Shown: in pieces, positions 1 through 8,800 of the stretch | How positions within the stretch are numbered: position 1 is the first letter of the stretch | Layout of the letters: every line of letters begins with the position of its first letter | Assembly (NCBI GenBank): GCA_028291055.1 | Contig: JAQGIP010000077.1 | Span: 1-64,000, forward strand | Length of the DNA: 64,000 nt | From: Caulobacter sp. | GTDB taxonomy: Bacteria > Pseudomonadota > Alphaproteobacteria > Caulobacterales > Caulobacteraceae | Direction: 5' to 3' | Translations under genes and position numbers: made by a program | The notes under the pieces: generated by a model | The model's input: only the letters and a program-made list of their open reading frames with translations | What the model was told of the DNA's origin: nothing | The model's database searches: none

Positions 1-979
1 TGGACCACACGTCGCCCCAGTTGCCGCGGGTGGCGGCCTTGGAATATTCGGTGGCGCGGGTTTCGAAGAAGTTGGCGTGCTCCACGCCGTTCAGCAGCGG
101 GGCGAGCCAGGGGAGGGGGTGCTCGTCGATCATGTAGATCGGCTGGAAGCCGAGCTGGCCGAGGCGCCAGTCGGCGATGTAGCGGATATACTTCTTGATC
201 TCCTTGGGGGTCATGCCGGGCACCGGGCCCTGCTCGAAGGCGAGATCGATGAAGGCGTCTTCGAGCCGCACCGTCTTCTGGCAGACGTCCATGATGTCGT
301 CGCGCACCGCTTTCGTCATGCAGTTGCGCTCCTTGACGAAGGCGTGGAACAGCTTGGTGATCCCCTCGCAATGCAGGCTCTCGTCGCGCACCGACCAGCT
401 GACGATCTGGCCCATGCCCTTCATCTTGTTGAAGCGCGGGAAGTTCATCAGCATGGCGAAGGAGGCGAACAGCTGCAGGCCTTCGGTGAAGCCGCCGAAC
501 ATGGCCAGGGTGCGGGCGATGTCGGCGTTCGAGTCGACCCCGAACTGCTGCATGTAGTCGTGCTTGGCCTTCATCGCCTCATATTCCATGAAGGCGCCGA
601 ACTCGCTTTCCGGCATGCCGATGGTCTCCAGCAGGAGCGCATAGGCGGCGATGTGGATGGTCTCCATGTTGGCGAAGGACGACAGCATCATCTTCACCTC
701 GGTCGGTTTGAACACCCGGCCGTATTTTTCCATATAGTTGTCGGCGACCTCGATGTCCGACTGGGTGAAGAAGCGGAAAATCTGCGTCAGCAGATTGCGC
801 TCCTTGTCGTTGAGGCTGACCGCCCAGTCCTTGCAGTCCTCGCCGAGCGGGACCTCTTCGGGCATCCAATGGACCTGCTGCTGCTTCTTCCAGAAGTCAT
901 AGGCCCAGGGATAGCGGAAGGGCTTGTAGGCGTTGGAAGACGTCAGCAGGCCGGGCTTGATAAGGCTGGACTTGGTCAC
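1..979 (-). CDS. nrdB: Ribonucleoside-diphosphate reductase beta subunit (class Ia), C-terminus outside window
   Basis: This is the small R2 subunit, which holds the diiron-tyrosyl radical cofactor and passes the radical to NrdA for conversion of ribonucleotides to deoxyribonucleotides in the cytoplasm. The minus-strand reading from a GTG at 979 gives VTKSSLIKPGLLTS and stays open to the window edge (326 codons). The iron/radical signature is visible: METIHIAAY supplies ligands E106 and H109 with the radical tyrosine at Y113, and RDESLH supplies E200 and H203; the QSDIEVADNY and GFTEGLQ segments carry the remaining expected Asp and Glu ligands. No good Shine-Dalgarno precedes the GTG, so the start is the least certain part. 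It is divergent from the GST gene, and a pair of NrdR-like boxes lies 51-97 bases upstream. nrdA is on the same strand 1.7 kb upstream, so the two subunits are not one tight operon. Confidence 0.93.
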   Translation of the reverse strand, partial: MTKSSLIKPGLLTSSNAYKPFRYPWAYDFWKKQQQVHWMPEEVPLGEDCKDWAVSLNDKERNLLTQIFRFFTQSDIEVADNYMEKYGRVFKPTEVKMMLSSFANMETIHIAAYALLLETIGMPESEFGAFMEYEAMKAKHDYMQQFGVDSNADIARTLAMFGGFTEGLQLFASFAMLMNFPRFNKMKGMGQIVSWSVRDESLHCEGITKLFHAFVKERNCMTKAVRDDIMDVCQKTVRLEDAFIDLAFEQGPVPGMTPKEIKKYIRYIADWRLGQLGFQPIYMIDEHPLPWLAPLLNGVEHANFFETRATEYSKAATRGNWGDVWS

Positions 980-1029
980 TGGGCTCGACTCGCGGAAGAA
1001 GGGTTAGCGACGACAAGGTACCAAACGAT

Positions 1030-1076
1030 CAGACAACATCTAGCGGCGAGTTAACGCAGGGCCGCAAGATGTTGTG
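1030..1076 (-). promoter_or_regulatory. Pair of NrdR-like boxes upstream of nrdB
   Basis: Two 16-bp sites at 1030-1045 and 1061-1076 read, on the nrdB coding strand, CTCACAACATCTTGCG-like and CGCTAGATGTTGTCTG-like. They are weaker than the pair before nrdA, matching CCCTATATCTTGTGGG at about 10-11 of 15 positions, but the start-to-start distance is again 31 bp, three helical turns. NrdR is known to bind such paired boxes co-operatively and repress nrd genes when dATP is high. The pair sits in the 116-bp divergent nrdB/GST gap, so it could also affect the GST. Assignment rests on sequence and spacing only. Confidence 0.6.
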
Positions 1077-1095
1077 AGCACACTGGGGATAAGTT

Positions 1096-1752
1096 ATGAC
1101 CGGCCAGTTCACCCTCTATGGCGCCAAGGGATCGGGCAGCGTGCCCGTCGAGGCGGCGATGACGCTCCTGGGGCTCTCCTATGAGATCGTCGAAGCCGCC
1201 ACCTGGACGGGGCCCGAGCAGCAGGCCAAGGTCGAAAAGGTCAATCCGCTGAAGCAGATACCGGCCCTGGTCTGGCCCGGCGGCGAGGTGATGACCGAGA
1301 GCGCGGCCATCCTCATCGCGCTCGCCGACCTGCACCCTGAGTCGCGCCTGGCCCCCGGTCCGCTGGAGCGCCGGCGCGCCCAGTTCCTGCGCTGGATGAT
1401 CTATGTGCCGGCCGCCATCTACAGCCTCTACTGGATCCGCGACGATCCATCGCGGCTGGCCGACGACGCCGACGTTCAGGCCGACATCAAACGCCGCACC
1501 GCCGACCGCATCGCCGACTGCTGGCGGATGATGGACAGCCAGCTGCGTCCATCAGGGCCGTACCTGCTGGGCGGCGAACTGAGCGTGCTCGACCTCTATG
1601 TGGCCGTGGTCAGCCGCTGGGGCCCGCGCCGCAAGCGCTTCTACGAGGTGGCGCCGCACATGGCCAACGTCGTGCGCCGGGTCGACGCCGACCCGCGCCT
1701 CGCCGCGTTGTGGGCGGAGCGATTCCCGTTCGAGGACGGCTGGGAAGGCTAG
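1096..1752 (+). CDS. Glutathione S-transferase family protein
   Basis: This 218-residue protein has the size and layout of a cytosolic GST: an N-terminal thioredoxin-like half (FTLYGAKGSGSVPVEAAM, cis-proline in QIPALVW at P56, glutathione-contacting ESAAI at 68-72) followed by an all-helical C-terminal half. Such enzymes conjugate or reduce with glutathione; the substrate cannot be read from sequence. The ATG at 1096 is preceded by a purine-rich GGGGAT at a plausible distance. The gene is divergent from nrdB and shares with it the short region holding the NrdR-like boxes, so expression may be linked to dNTP control. Its stop overlaps the 3' end of the convergent exported-protein gene by four bases. 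Confidence 0.85.
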   Translation: MTGQFTLYGAKGSGSVPVEAAMTLLGLSYEIVEAATWTGPEQQAKVEKVNPLKQIPALVWPGGEVMTESAAILIALADLHPESRLAPGPLERRRAQFLRWMIYVPAAIYSLYWIRDDPSRLADDADVQADIKRRTADRIADCWRMMDSQLRPSGPYLLGGELSVLDLYVAVVSRWGPRRKRFYEVAPHMANVVRRVDADPRLAALWAERFPFEDGWEG

Positions 1753-2573
1753 TGGGGCCGCACCGAGAAGGAGAAGGCGACGCGGTCGTCGTCGCGGCCG
1801 TCCAGCCCGGCCAGGGAGGCGGCGGTGGGGTCGTAGTCGCGGTGCACATAGCCCAGCGAGGTCTGCATCACCCCACGCCGCCAGCCGATGCCGACCTGGG
1901 CTTCGCCGACCAGGCTTGAGGTGGGATCCATCGTCCAGCCCGCGCGGCGCCAGTCGCCGGTGGTGGAATCGCGCAGCAGGTTGAGGCCCACGGCCTTGCC
2001 GCTGGCGGCGGCGAACAGATAGTAGCGGCCGCGGCCGTCCATCGACGCCCCGTCGTGGACGCCGAAGCCCTCCAGGGCGGCGGCGGCGCGGTCACGCACC
2101 GACAACACGGCGCCCGCATTGCCCTGGCCGCCCATGTCGGTGAGGCCGAAGCCCGCATGAGGGGTGAAGGTCCAGTCGTGATCGGTGGTGGAGAAGGAGA
2201 GCGCGCCGGGCAGGCCCAGGCTGTAGTTGAGGGCAAACCGGCGGTCGCCGCCGATCACCGCCTGGTCGGGCCCGGTCACGGGCAAGCCACCCGGTGCGGA
2301 ATAGTTCTCGCCGATCGACAGGCGCAGCTTCTGTTGCGCGCCGTCCGGCCGGCCCAGATCAACTTCGCTGGTGCGCCACACGGAAGGGCTCAAGGGATCG
2401 GCCGGCGCCTCGGCCACGGGCGACAGCGCCAGCATGGCCGGGTCGGCGGCGGGCGCCTGGGTTTGGGTGAAGGCGCTCAGGGGAACAGGCGACGAGGCGG
2501 CTTCCTGGGCGTGGGCGGCGCCCACTCCCATCATCAGCACGGCAAAGGCTCCCAAAGCCTTCAACACGTTCAA
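1749..2573 (-). CDS. Exported, probably outer-membrane beta-barrel protein of unknown function
   Basis: The 274-residue product opens with a clear signal peptide (MNVLKALGAFAVLMMGVGAAHA, cleavage after AHA). The mature part is rich in alternating hydrophobic/polar, Gly- and aromatic-containing segments such as QVGIGWRRGVMQTSLGYV and ends RVAFSFSVRPH, a C-terminal pattern typical of outer-membrane barrels. The segment order resembles lipid A deacylase/DUF2219-type barrels, but I see no catalytic motif to support that and leave the function open. It lies between nrdA and nrdB on their strand, about 120 bp downstream of nrdA, so read-through from nrdA is possible. It converges with the GST gene, overlapping its stop by four bases. 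Confidence 0.75.
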   Translation of the reverse strand: MNVLKALGAFAVLMMGVGAAHAQEAASSPVPLSAFTQTQAPAADPAMLALSPVAEAPADPLSPSVWRTSEVDLGRPDGAQQKLRLSIGENYSAPGGLPVTGPDQAVIGGDRRFALNYSLGLPGALSFSTTDHDWTFTPHAGFGLTDMGGQGNAGAVLSVRDRAAAALEGFGVHDGASMDGRGRYYLFAAASGKAVGLNLLRDSTTGDWRRAGWTMDPTSSLVGEAQVGIGWRRGVMQTSLGYVHRDYDPTAASLAGLDGRDDDRVAFSFSVRPH

Positions 2574-2693
2574 CCCCTTGTTCCCTCAACCCGAGACGCT
2601 CTTCGGCGCCATCAGGCCTTATGAGCATCCTACACCACTTAAGGCGCGAAAGCTCTCCGTGGTTCCTCCACGGCGAATAGTAACCCTACCCTG

Positions 2694-4589
2694 CTACTGG
2701 CAGGCGAGGCATTCATCATAGTCCGTGCGCTCCGGCGCATCGAACATGGCGATCTCGGCCGTCTCTGCCCCCGCGTGAGACGCCCGCTGCACCGACTTTG
2801 AGCGCAGGTAGTAGAGGCTCTTGCAGCCGCGCTCCCAGGCCTGCCAGTGCAGCATGTGCAGGTCCCACTTATCCACGTCGCCGGGGATGAAGAGGTTGAC
2901 CGACTGGCTCTGGCAGATGTCGGGCGTGCGGTCGGCGGCAAGCTCCACCACCCAGCGCTGGTCCAGCTCGAAGGCGGTCTTGTAGACGTCCTTGTCGTCC
3001 TGGCTCAGGAAGTCGAGGTGCTGCACCGAGCCCTCGTTCTGCAGGATCGAATCCCACACCGCCGGAGTGTTGTGGCCGGTCTGCTCGAGCAGCTTTTCGA
3101 GGTAGGGGTTGCGGACCGCGAAGGTGCCCGACAGCGTCTTGTGGCTGTAGATGTTGGCCGGGATCGGCTCGATGCCGGCCGACGTGCCGCCGCAGATGAT
3201 CGAGATCGAGGCGGTGGGCGCGATGGCCAGCTTGTGGCTGAAGCGCTCCATGACGCCGCTCTCGGCCGCGTCGGGGCAAGGGCCCTTCTCTTCGGCCAGC
3301 ACCTTGGAGGCCTTGTCGGCCTCGCGGCGCAGATGGCGGAACAGACGCATGTTCCAGCTCTTGGCGAGCGCGCTCTCGAAGGGCACGTTCTGGGCCTGCA
3401 GGAAGCTGTGGAAGCCCATCAGGCCCAGGCCCACCGAGCGTTCGCGGCGCGCCGCATAGATGGCGGTGGCGGCGGCCGGCGGGGCGCGGTCGATGAAGTC
3501 CTGCAGCACATTGTCGAGGAAGCGCATGACGTCTTCGATGAAGCGCGGCTCGTCGCGCCATTCCAGGAAGCTCTCGGCGTTGACGGACGACAGGCAGCAG
3601 ACGGCGGTGCGGTCCTTGCCCAGGTGGTCGGGGCCGGTGTGCAGCATGATCTCGCTGCACAGGTTGGACTGGCGCACCTTGAAGCCCAGGTCCTTCTGGT
3701 GCTGCGGCAGGGCGTTGTTCACGGCGTCGGAGAAGATCAGGTAGGGCTCGCCGGTCTGCAGGCGGATCTCGAGGATCTTCTGCCACAGCGTGCGGGCGTC
3801 GACCATTTTGACGGGTTCATGCGTCTTGGGCGAGCGCAGGGCGAACTGCTCGCCGTCGCGCACGGCGTGCATGAATTCGTCGGTGATCGAGATGCCGTGG
3901 TGGAGGTTGAGCGAGCGGCGGTTCAAGTCCCCGGTCGGCTTGCGGATTTCGAGGAACTCCTCGATCTCAGGGTGGAAGATGTCGAGGTAGACGGCGGCCG
4001 AGCCCCGGCGCAGGGAGCCCTGGCTGATGGCGAGCGTCAGGCTGTCCATGACGCGGATGAAGGGGATGATGCCGCTGGTCTGGCCCGCGCCCTTCACCTT
4101 TTCGCCGATCGAGCGCACGCCGCCCCAATAGGTGCCGATGCCGCCGCCGTTGGCGGCCAGCCAGACATTCTCGTTCCAGGTGTCGACGATGCCGTCGAGG
4201 CTGTCGGACACCGAGTTGAGGAAACACGAGATCGGCAGGCCGCGGTTGGCGCCGCCGTTCGACAGCACCGGGGTGGAGGGCATGAACCACAGCTTGGACA
4301 TGTAGTCGTAGACGCGCTGGGCGTGGTCGGCGTCGTCGGCGAAGGCCGTGGCGACGCGGGCGAACATGTCCTGATAGCTCTCGCCGGCCAGCAGATAGCG
4401 GTCCTCCAGCGTGGTCTTGCCGAAGTCGGTCAAAAGAGCGTCCCGCGAGCGGTCGACTTCGACCTTTCGCACCAGTTGCAGAGCGGCCCGGTCGGCGGGC
4501 CAATTCGCCATCGGCGCAGTCGCCGATTCACGCTCCGGAACCTGTCTTGCCGCTTCGCCCATCATACCCAAAAACCCGTGACCAATCAT
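2694..4589 (-). CDS. nrdA: Ribonucleoside-diphosphate reductase alpha subunit (class Ia)
   Basis: This is the catalytic R1 subunit that reduces ribonucleoside diphosphates together with NrdB. The redox and radical residues are in place: the substrate-reducing pair in PISCFLNS and VCCLSSVN, the thiyl-radical cysteine in SNLCSEI, the tyrosine pair in SLYYLRS that relays the radical, and the C-terminal CxxC of DECLACQ that is re-reduced by thioredoxin or glutaredoxin. It is shorter than E. coli NrdA and has little room for an N-terminal ATP-cone, so allosteric activity control may be reduced or absent. The start is uncertain: the frame opens at a TTG (4607); I give the first ATG (4589), and ATGs at 4565 and 4511 are also possible. 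Paired NrdR boxes lie 31-77 bases upstream of the ATG chosen. Confidence 0.95.
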   Translation of the reverse strand: MIGHGFLGMMGEAARQVPERESATAPMANWPADRAALQLVRKVEVDRSRDALLTDFGKTTLEDRYLLAGESYQDMFARVATAFADDADHAQRVYDYMSKLWFMPSTPVLSNGGANRGLPISCFLNSVSDSLDGIVDTWNENVWLAANGGGIGTYWGGVRSIGEKVKGAGQTSGIIPFIRVMDSLTLAISQGSLRRGSAAVYLDIFHPEIEEFLEIRKPTGDLNRRSLNLHHGISITDEFMHAVRDGEQFALRSPKTHEPVKMVDARTLWQKILEIRLQTGEPYLIFSDAVNNALPQHQKDLGFKVRQSNLCSEIMLHTGPDHLGKDRTAVCCLSSVNAESFLEWRDEPRFIEDVMRFLDNVLQDFIDRAPPAAATAIYAARRERSVGLGLMGFHSFLQAQNVPFESALAKSWNMRLFRHLRREADKASKVLAEEKGPCPDAAESGVMERFSHKLAIAPTASISIICGGTSAGIEPIPANIYSHKTLSGTFAVRNPYLEKLLEQTGHNTPAVWDSILQNEGSVQHLDFLSQDDKDVYKTAFELDQRWVVELAADRTPDICQSQSVNLFIPGDVDKWDLHMLHWQAWERGCKSLYYLRSKSVQRASHAGAETAEIAMFDAPERTDYDECLACQ

Positions 4590-4619
4590 GTGCTTCAGCA
4601 GCGCCAACCGCCCCGAAGA

Positions 4620-4666
4620 CCCTATATCTTGTGGGCGACGCGCCCCCTGAACCCACTATATGGGGA
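4620..4666 (-). promoter_or_regulatory. Pair of NrdR boxes upstream of nrdA
   Basis: Two near-palindromic 16-bp sites, CCCTATATCTTGTGGG (4620-4635) and ACCCACTATATGGGGA (4651-4666), fit the NrdR-box pattern with an AT-rich TATAT core flanked by inverted C/G-rich or ACA/TGT ends. Start-to-start spacing is 31 bp, the three-turn spacing known for co-operative NrdR binding. They lie directly before nrdA, where repression by NrdR at high dATP would be expected. The nrdR gene itself is not in this window. Confidence 0.8.
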
Positions 4667-4871
4667 CACGAGGGCCTCGGATCGTCAACGGTCTGAAACG
4701 CCTCAGGGGCGACTTTTTCGTTAACGAGACGTTACCGGACGGTCGTCAAACCGTCGTTTCGCAGGGGCTTGTTAGCGTGTGTGAACGAGCCCTTGCGACG
4801 CTGCGCCGCACGGCTCGCTGTGTTTACGATTCTTGCACGCTTGCCCACCCCAGGAATCCTGCCTATGACCC

Positions 4872-5002
4872 CGATTGTCATTGGGGAGTAGCCGCTCACG
4901 CGTCTAAGTGAGGGGCGCGTCAACACAATCGGGACCGATCACATTTGTGTTTGGAACCGTGGCGCGCTCAGGCCCGGTTCGGGTTTGGCGAGACCTTTGG
5001 CT
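4872..5002 (+). ncRNA. yybP-ykoY family (manganese) riboswitch
   Basis: The stretch carries the strongly conserved elements of the yybP-ykoY RNA in the right order: TTGGGGAGTAGCC (4881-4893), a hairpin CTCAC...GTGAG (4895-4912), CGCGTCAACA (4917-4924) and the closing GCGAGACCTTTG (4988-4999), which pairs imperfectly with the 5' CATTGG side. The known family senses Mn2+ with two conserved loops docked side by side and turns on Mn exporters. Here it ends about 80 bases before the GDT1/UPF0016 gene, a known class of yybP-ykoY target. No intrinsic terminator with a U-run is evident between aptamer and start codon, so control may be translational; that is inference. Confidence 0.85.
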
Positions 5003-5082
5003 TTTCGTGCGCGGTTCATGCGGGGCCGGCGCGCGGGATGCCATTGGTCTGTCTTGTTCGGCCCCGCCTGGATGCAATCGTC

Positions 5083-5661
5083 ATGGACCTCCTCCACCCC
5101 GACCTTCAGGCCTTCCTGGTCTCGACCGGCCTCGTGGCCATCGCCGAGATCGGCGACAAGACCCAGCTGCTGGCCATGCTGCTGGCCGCGCGCTTCCGAA
5201 AACCCGCGCCGATCATCGCCGGCATCTTCGTGGCCACCATCGCCAACCATTCCCTGGCCGCCCTGGTCGGCAAGCTGGCCGGCAACTTCCTCAATGGCCC
5301 CTGGTTCCACTGGGTGCTGGGCATCGCCTTCCTGGCCTTCGCCGCCTGGGCCCTGATTCCCGACAAGATGGATGAGGACGAAAGCCCCAAGTCGGTGGGC
5401 GGCGTCTTCATCACCACGGTGGTGGCCTTCTTCCTGGTGGAGATGGGCGACAAGACCCAGGTCGCCACCATCGCCCTGGCCGCGCGCTTCCACGAAGTGC
5501 TGTGGGTCGCGGCGGGCACCACGGTGGGCATGATGCTGGCCAATGTGCCGGCGGTGTTCCTGAGCCAGGCGGCGGCAACCAGGCTGCCGCTGAAGTACAT
5601 CCGCTGGGCGGCGGCGGCGTCCTTCGCGGCGATCGGACTTTGGGTGTTGATCGCGGGTTAG
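5083..5661 (+). CDS. GDT1/TMEM165 (UPF0016) family cation exporter, probably Mn2+
   Basis: The 192-residue membrane protein has the two-fold symmetric family signature, AEIGDKTQLLAM near residue 20 and VEMGDKTQVATI in the second half; the two E-x-G-D-K-T motifs form the cation site. About six hydrophobic segments arranged as two three-helix halves around a short charged linker (DKMDEDESPKS) match the family length. Bacterial members such as Vibrio MneA export manganese, and the upstream manganese riboswitch supports the same job here. The frame is open from 4945, but that part overlaps the riboswitch, so the ATG at 5083 is taken as the start even though no strong Shine-Dalgarno is visible (it may be masked by the RNA switch). 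Confidence 0.9.
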   Translation: MDLLHPDLQAFLVSTGLVAIAEIGDKTQLLAMLLAARFRKPAPIIAGIFVATIANHSLAALVGKLAGNFLNGPWFHWVLGIAFLAFAAWALIPDKMDEDESPKSVGGVFITTVVAFFLVEMGDKTQVATIALAARFHEVLWVAAGTTVGMMLANVPAVFLSQAAATRLPLKYIRWAAAASFAAIGLWVLIAG

Positions 5662-5670
5662 CGATCAGCC

Positions 5671-5807
5671 GGGGACATGTACGCTCTCAGACCGTGCCGG
5701 CGAGCCACAGGAGTCAGACCGTATGTGTCCCCAGTTCCGCGCACGGGGACACGTACGCGGCCAGGCTCAGGCACAGGCCTTCGGCGTCGGTGTGCGTACA
5801 CGTCCCC
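5671..5807. repeat. Four-unit GGGGACATGTACG interspersed element, copy 1
   Basis: Four 13-bp units alternate in orientation: GGGGACATGTACG (5671-5683), CGTATGTGTCCCC (5720-5732), GGGGACACGTACG (5745-5757) and CGTACACGTCCCC (5795-5807). The gaps are 36, 12 and 37 bp, so two hairpin-capable modules lie side by side. A second copy with gaps 36-12-36 is at 48950-49085. It fills the space between the exporter stop and the putA stop. REP/BIME-like elements mobilised by RAYT transposases look like this, but no transposase is nearby. Confidence 0.85.
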
Positions 5808-5813
5808 AGGGAC

Positions 5814-8800
5814 TCAGAGGTTCAGCAAACTCGGGTCGCCGCCCTGGGCGGTGATGTTGATGCTGACCGCGCGTTCGAGGCTGTAGCGGCTGAGCGCATG
5901 CGGGCCGCCGGCCTTCGGGCCGGTGCCCGACAGGCCCTCGCCGCCGAACGGCTGGACGCCGACCACGGCGCCGATGATCGAGCGGTTCACATAGACGTTG
6001 CCGGCCGGGACCAAGGCCTGGACCTCCGCCGCGAAGGCTTCGATGCGGCTATGGACGCCCAGCGTCAGGCCAAAGCGGCGCGCGGCCAATCGTCCGGCCA
6101 CGTCGGAAAGGTCCTCCGGGTCGTAGCGGACGATGTGGAGGATGGGGCCGAACACCTCGCGCTCCAGGAAGTCCGCATGCGGAATCTCCGCCAGCACGGG
6201 GCCGAAGAAGGTCCCGCTGGCCGGCGCGGGCAGGCGGTGCAGGACCTTGGCCTCCTTCTCGAGGCGCAGGAGGTGGGCCTCCAGCAGGTCCTTGGCGTCG
6301 GCGTCAATGACCGGGCCCACGTCCGTGGACGGATCGGCGGGATCGCCGACCATCAGACAGTCCATGGCGCCCTTCAGCCCCTCGATCATCTGGTCGGCCG
6401 TATCCCTCGGCAGGAACAGCAGGCGCAGCGCCGAGCAGCGCTGGCCGGCCGAGCCGAAGGCCGACAGGATGACGTCGTCGATAACCTGTTCGCGCTGGGC
6501 GGTGGTGTCGACGAACATGCCGTTCAGCCCGCCGGTCTCGGCGATGAAGGGCACGATGGGCCCCTCGCGCCCGGCCAGGGACTGGTTGATCCGCCGCGCC
6601 GTGTCCGTGCCGCCGGTGAAGGCGACGCCGTCGCAGCCGGGGTGAGCGACCAGGGCGGCGCCCACGGTCTCGCCGCGCCCGGGGAGCAGCGCCAGCAGGC
6701 GCGGATCGAGGCCGGCGGCATGATAGAGGCGCACGGCTTCGGCGGCGATCAGCGGCGTCTGCTCGGCGGGCTTGGCCAGCACGGCGTTGCCGGCGGCCAG
6801 GGCGGCGGCGATCTGGCCGGTGAAGATGGCCAGGGGAAAGTTCCAGGGGCTTATGCAGACGAAGACGCCACGGCCATGCAGGCTGAGCGTATTGGTCTCG
6901 CCCACCGGGCCTTTGAGGACCTCGGGCGCGCCGAACTCGTTTTCCGCCAGGTTGGCGTAGTAGCGGCAGAAGTCGGCGGCCTCGCGCACCTCCGCCACGC
7001 CGTCGGCCAGGGTCTTGCCAGCCTCCCGCGCGCAGAGCGCGATCAGCCGATCGCGGTTGGCCTCCAGCGTATCGGCCATGGCCCGCAGCACATGGGCCCG
7101 CATCGGCCCGCCGAGCGCATTCCAGGCCGGCTGGATGTCCATGGCGGCCGCGAAGGCCGCGTCGATGTCGGCCTCGGTGGCTTCCGCCACCTGGCCCACG
7201 CTCCAGGCGCCGTCCACGGGCGAGATCACCGCCTCGCCGCCGGAGACGGCCTTGCGGCCCGCCACCATTGGCCCGGATGTCAGCGGCTTCAGCGCCGTCA
7301 CGGCCGCGCTGAGCGCCTCACGCTCGGCCTTGATCGACAGGTCGACGCCCATGGAGTTGCGACGGTCGCCATAGATGTCCTCGGGCGTCGGGATCTTCGG
7401 GTGTGGCCCGGCGCCGGCGGCTTCCACCGCCGTGATCGGATCGACCACCACCGCCTCGGGCGCCACGCGTTCGTCGAGCAGGGCGTGGACAAACGATGTG
7501 TTGGCGCCGTTTTCCAGCAGGCGGCGCACCAGATAGGGCAGCAGGTCTTCGTGCCCGCCCACGGGGGCATAGGCGCGCAGGGTGACGCCGTCATAGAGAT
7601 CATCCGCCGCGCGGTAGAGGGCTTCGCCCATCCCATGCAGCCGCTGGAATTCGATCTTCACGCCGGCCACCTTGGCCATGCGATGGACCGCCGCCAGGGT
7701 GTGGGCGTTATGGGTGGCGAACTGGGCATAGAGATGCGGCGCGGCGCCGATCAGCGCCTTGGCGCAGACCAGGTAGGACAGGTCGGTGGCCGCCTTGGTC
7801 GTATAGACGGGGTAGTCCGGGCGGCCGGCCACCTGGGCCTTCTTGATCTCGCTGTCCCAGTAGGCGCCCTTGACCAGGCGCACCATCAGCCGGCGGCCCG
7901 AGTCCTTGGCCAGGGCGGCGATGCGCTTGATCGCCTCGGGCGCGCGCTTTTGATAGCCCTGCACGGCCAGGCCAAGGCCCGACCAGTCGCCCAGCGACGG
8001 CTCGCGGGCCAGCCGGTCGAGCAGCTTCAGCGACAGGGCGAGGCGATCGGCCTCTTCCGCGTCGATGGTGAAGTTGAGGTTGTGGCGCGCGGCGATCTGG
8101 GCGAGGCGCAGAGTGCGGGGATAGAGCTCTTCCCACACACGGGCTTCGTGGGTGGCCTCGTAGCGGGGGCAGAGCGCGGAGAGCTTCACCGAGACCCCGT
8201 GGCCGACTTCCGGCCCGCCGCCCGCTGAAAGCCTGCCCACCGTATCGATGGCCAGTGCATAGGCCTTCTCATAGCGCGCGGCGTCGGCGGCCGTGCGCGC
8301 GCCCTCACCCAGCATGTCGAAGGAACAGAGGAAGCCGTCGCCCTTAGCGCGCTTGATGGCCGCCTCGATGGTGCGGCCGAGCACGAACTGTTCGCCCATG
8401 ATGCGGATCGCCTGGCCCACGGCGGCGCGGATCACCGGCTCGCCGACGCGCCCCGCCACCCGCTTGAGGAACCCCGGCAGGTCGGCCTTGGCCTCTTCGT
8501 CCACCTCGACCAGCCGGCCGGTCAGCATCAGCCCCCAGGTGGAGGCGTTGACGAACAGGCTGTCGGACTTGCCGAAATGCCCGGCCCAGTCGGCCGAGCC
8601 GATCTTCTCGGCGATCAGCTTGTCACGGGTCTCCTCGTCCGGGGTGCGCAGCAGCGCCTCGGCCAGGCACATCAGCGCCAGGCCCTCCTTGGTCGACAGG
8701 GAGAATTCCTGCAGGAAGCTTTCCACCACCCCCTGCTTGCGGGCCGAGCGCCGCGCCGTGCGCACCAGGGCCTCGGCCTCAGCGCGGATCGCGGCCCGCT

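Noticed and set aside
77-1054. Long plus-strand frame over nrdB (and similar long antisense frames over nrdA, putA, the M13 genes and the TonB receptors)
   Set aside because: High GC keeps antisense frames open; the translated products are His/Gly/Arg/Ala-rich without family motifs, while the other strand encodes intact known proteins.
4660-4911. Plus-strand 83-codon open frame between nrdA and the exporter
   Set aside because: It overlaps an NrdR box and the 5' part of the manganese riboswitch and lacks the strong third-position G/C bias of the real genes.
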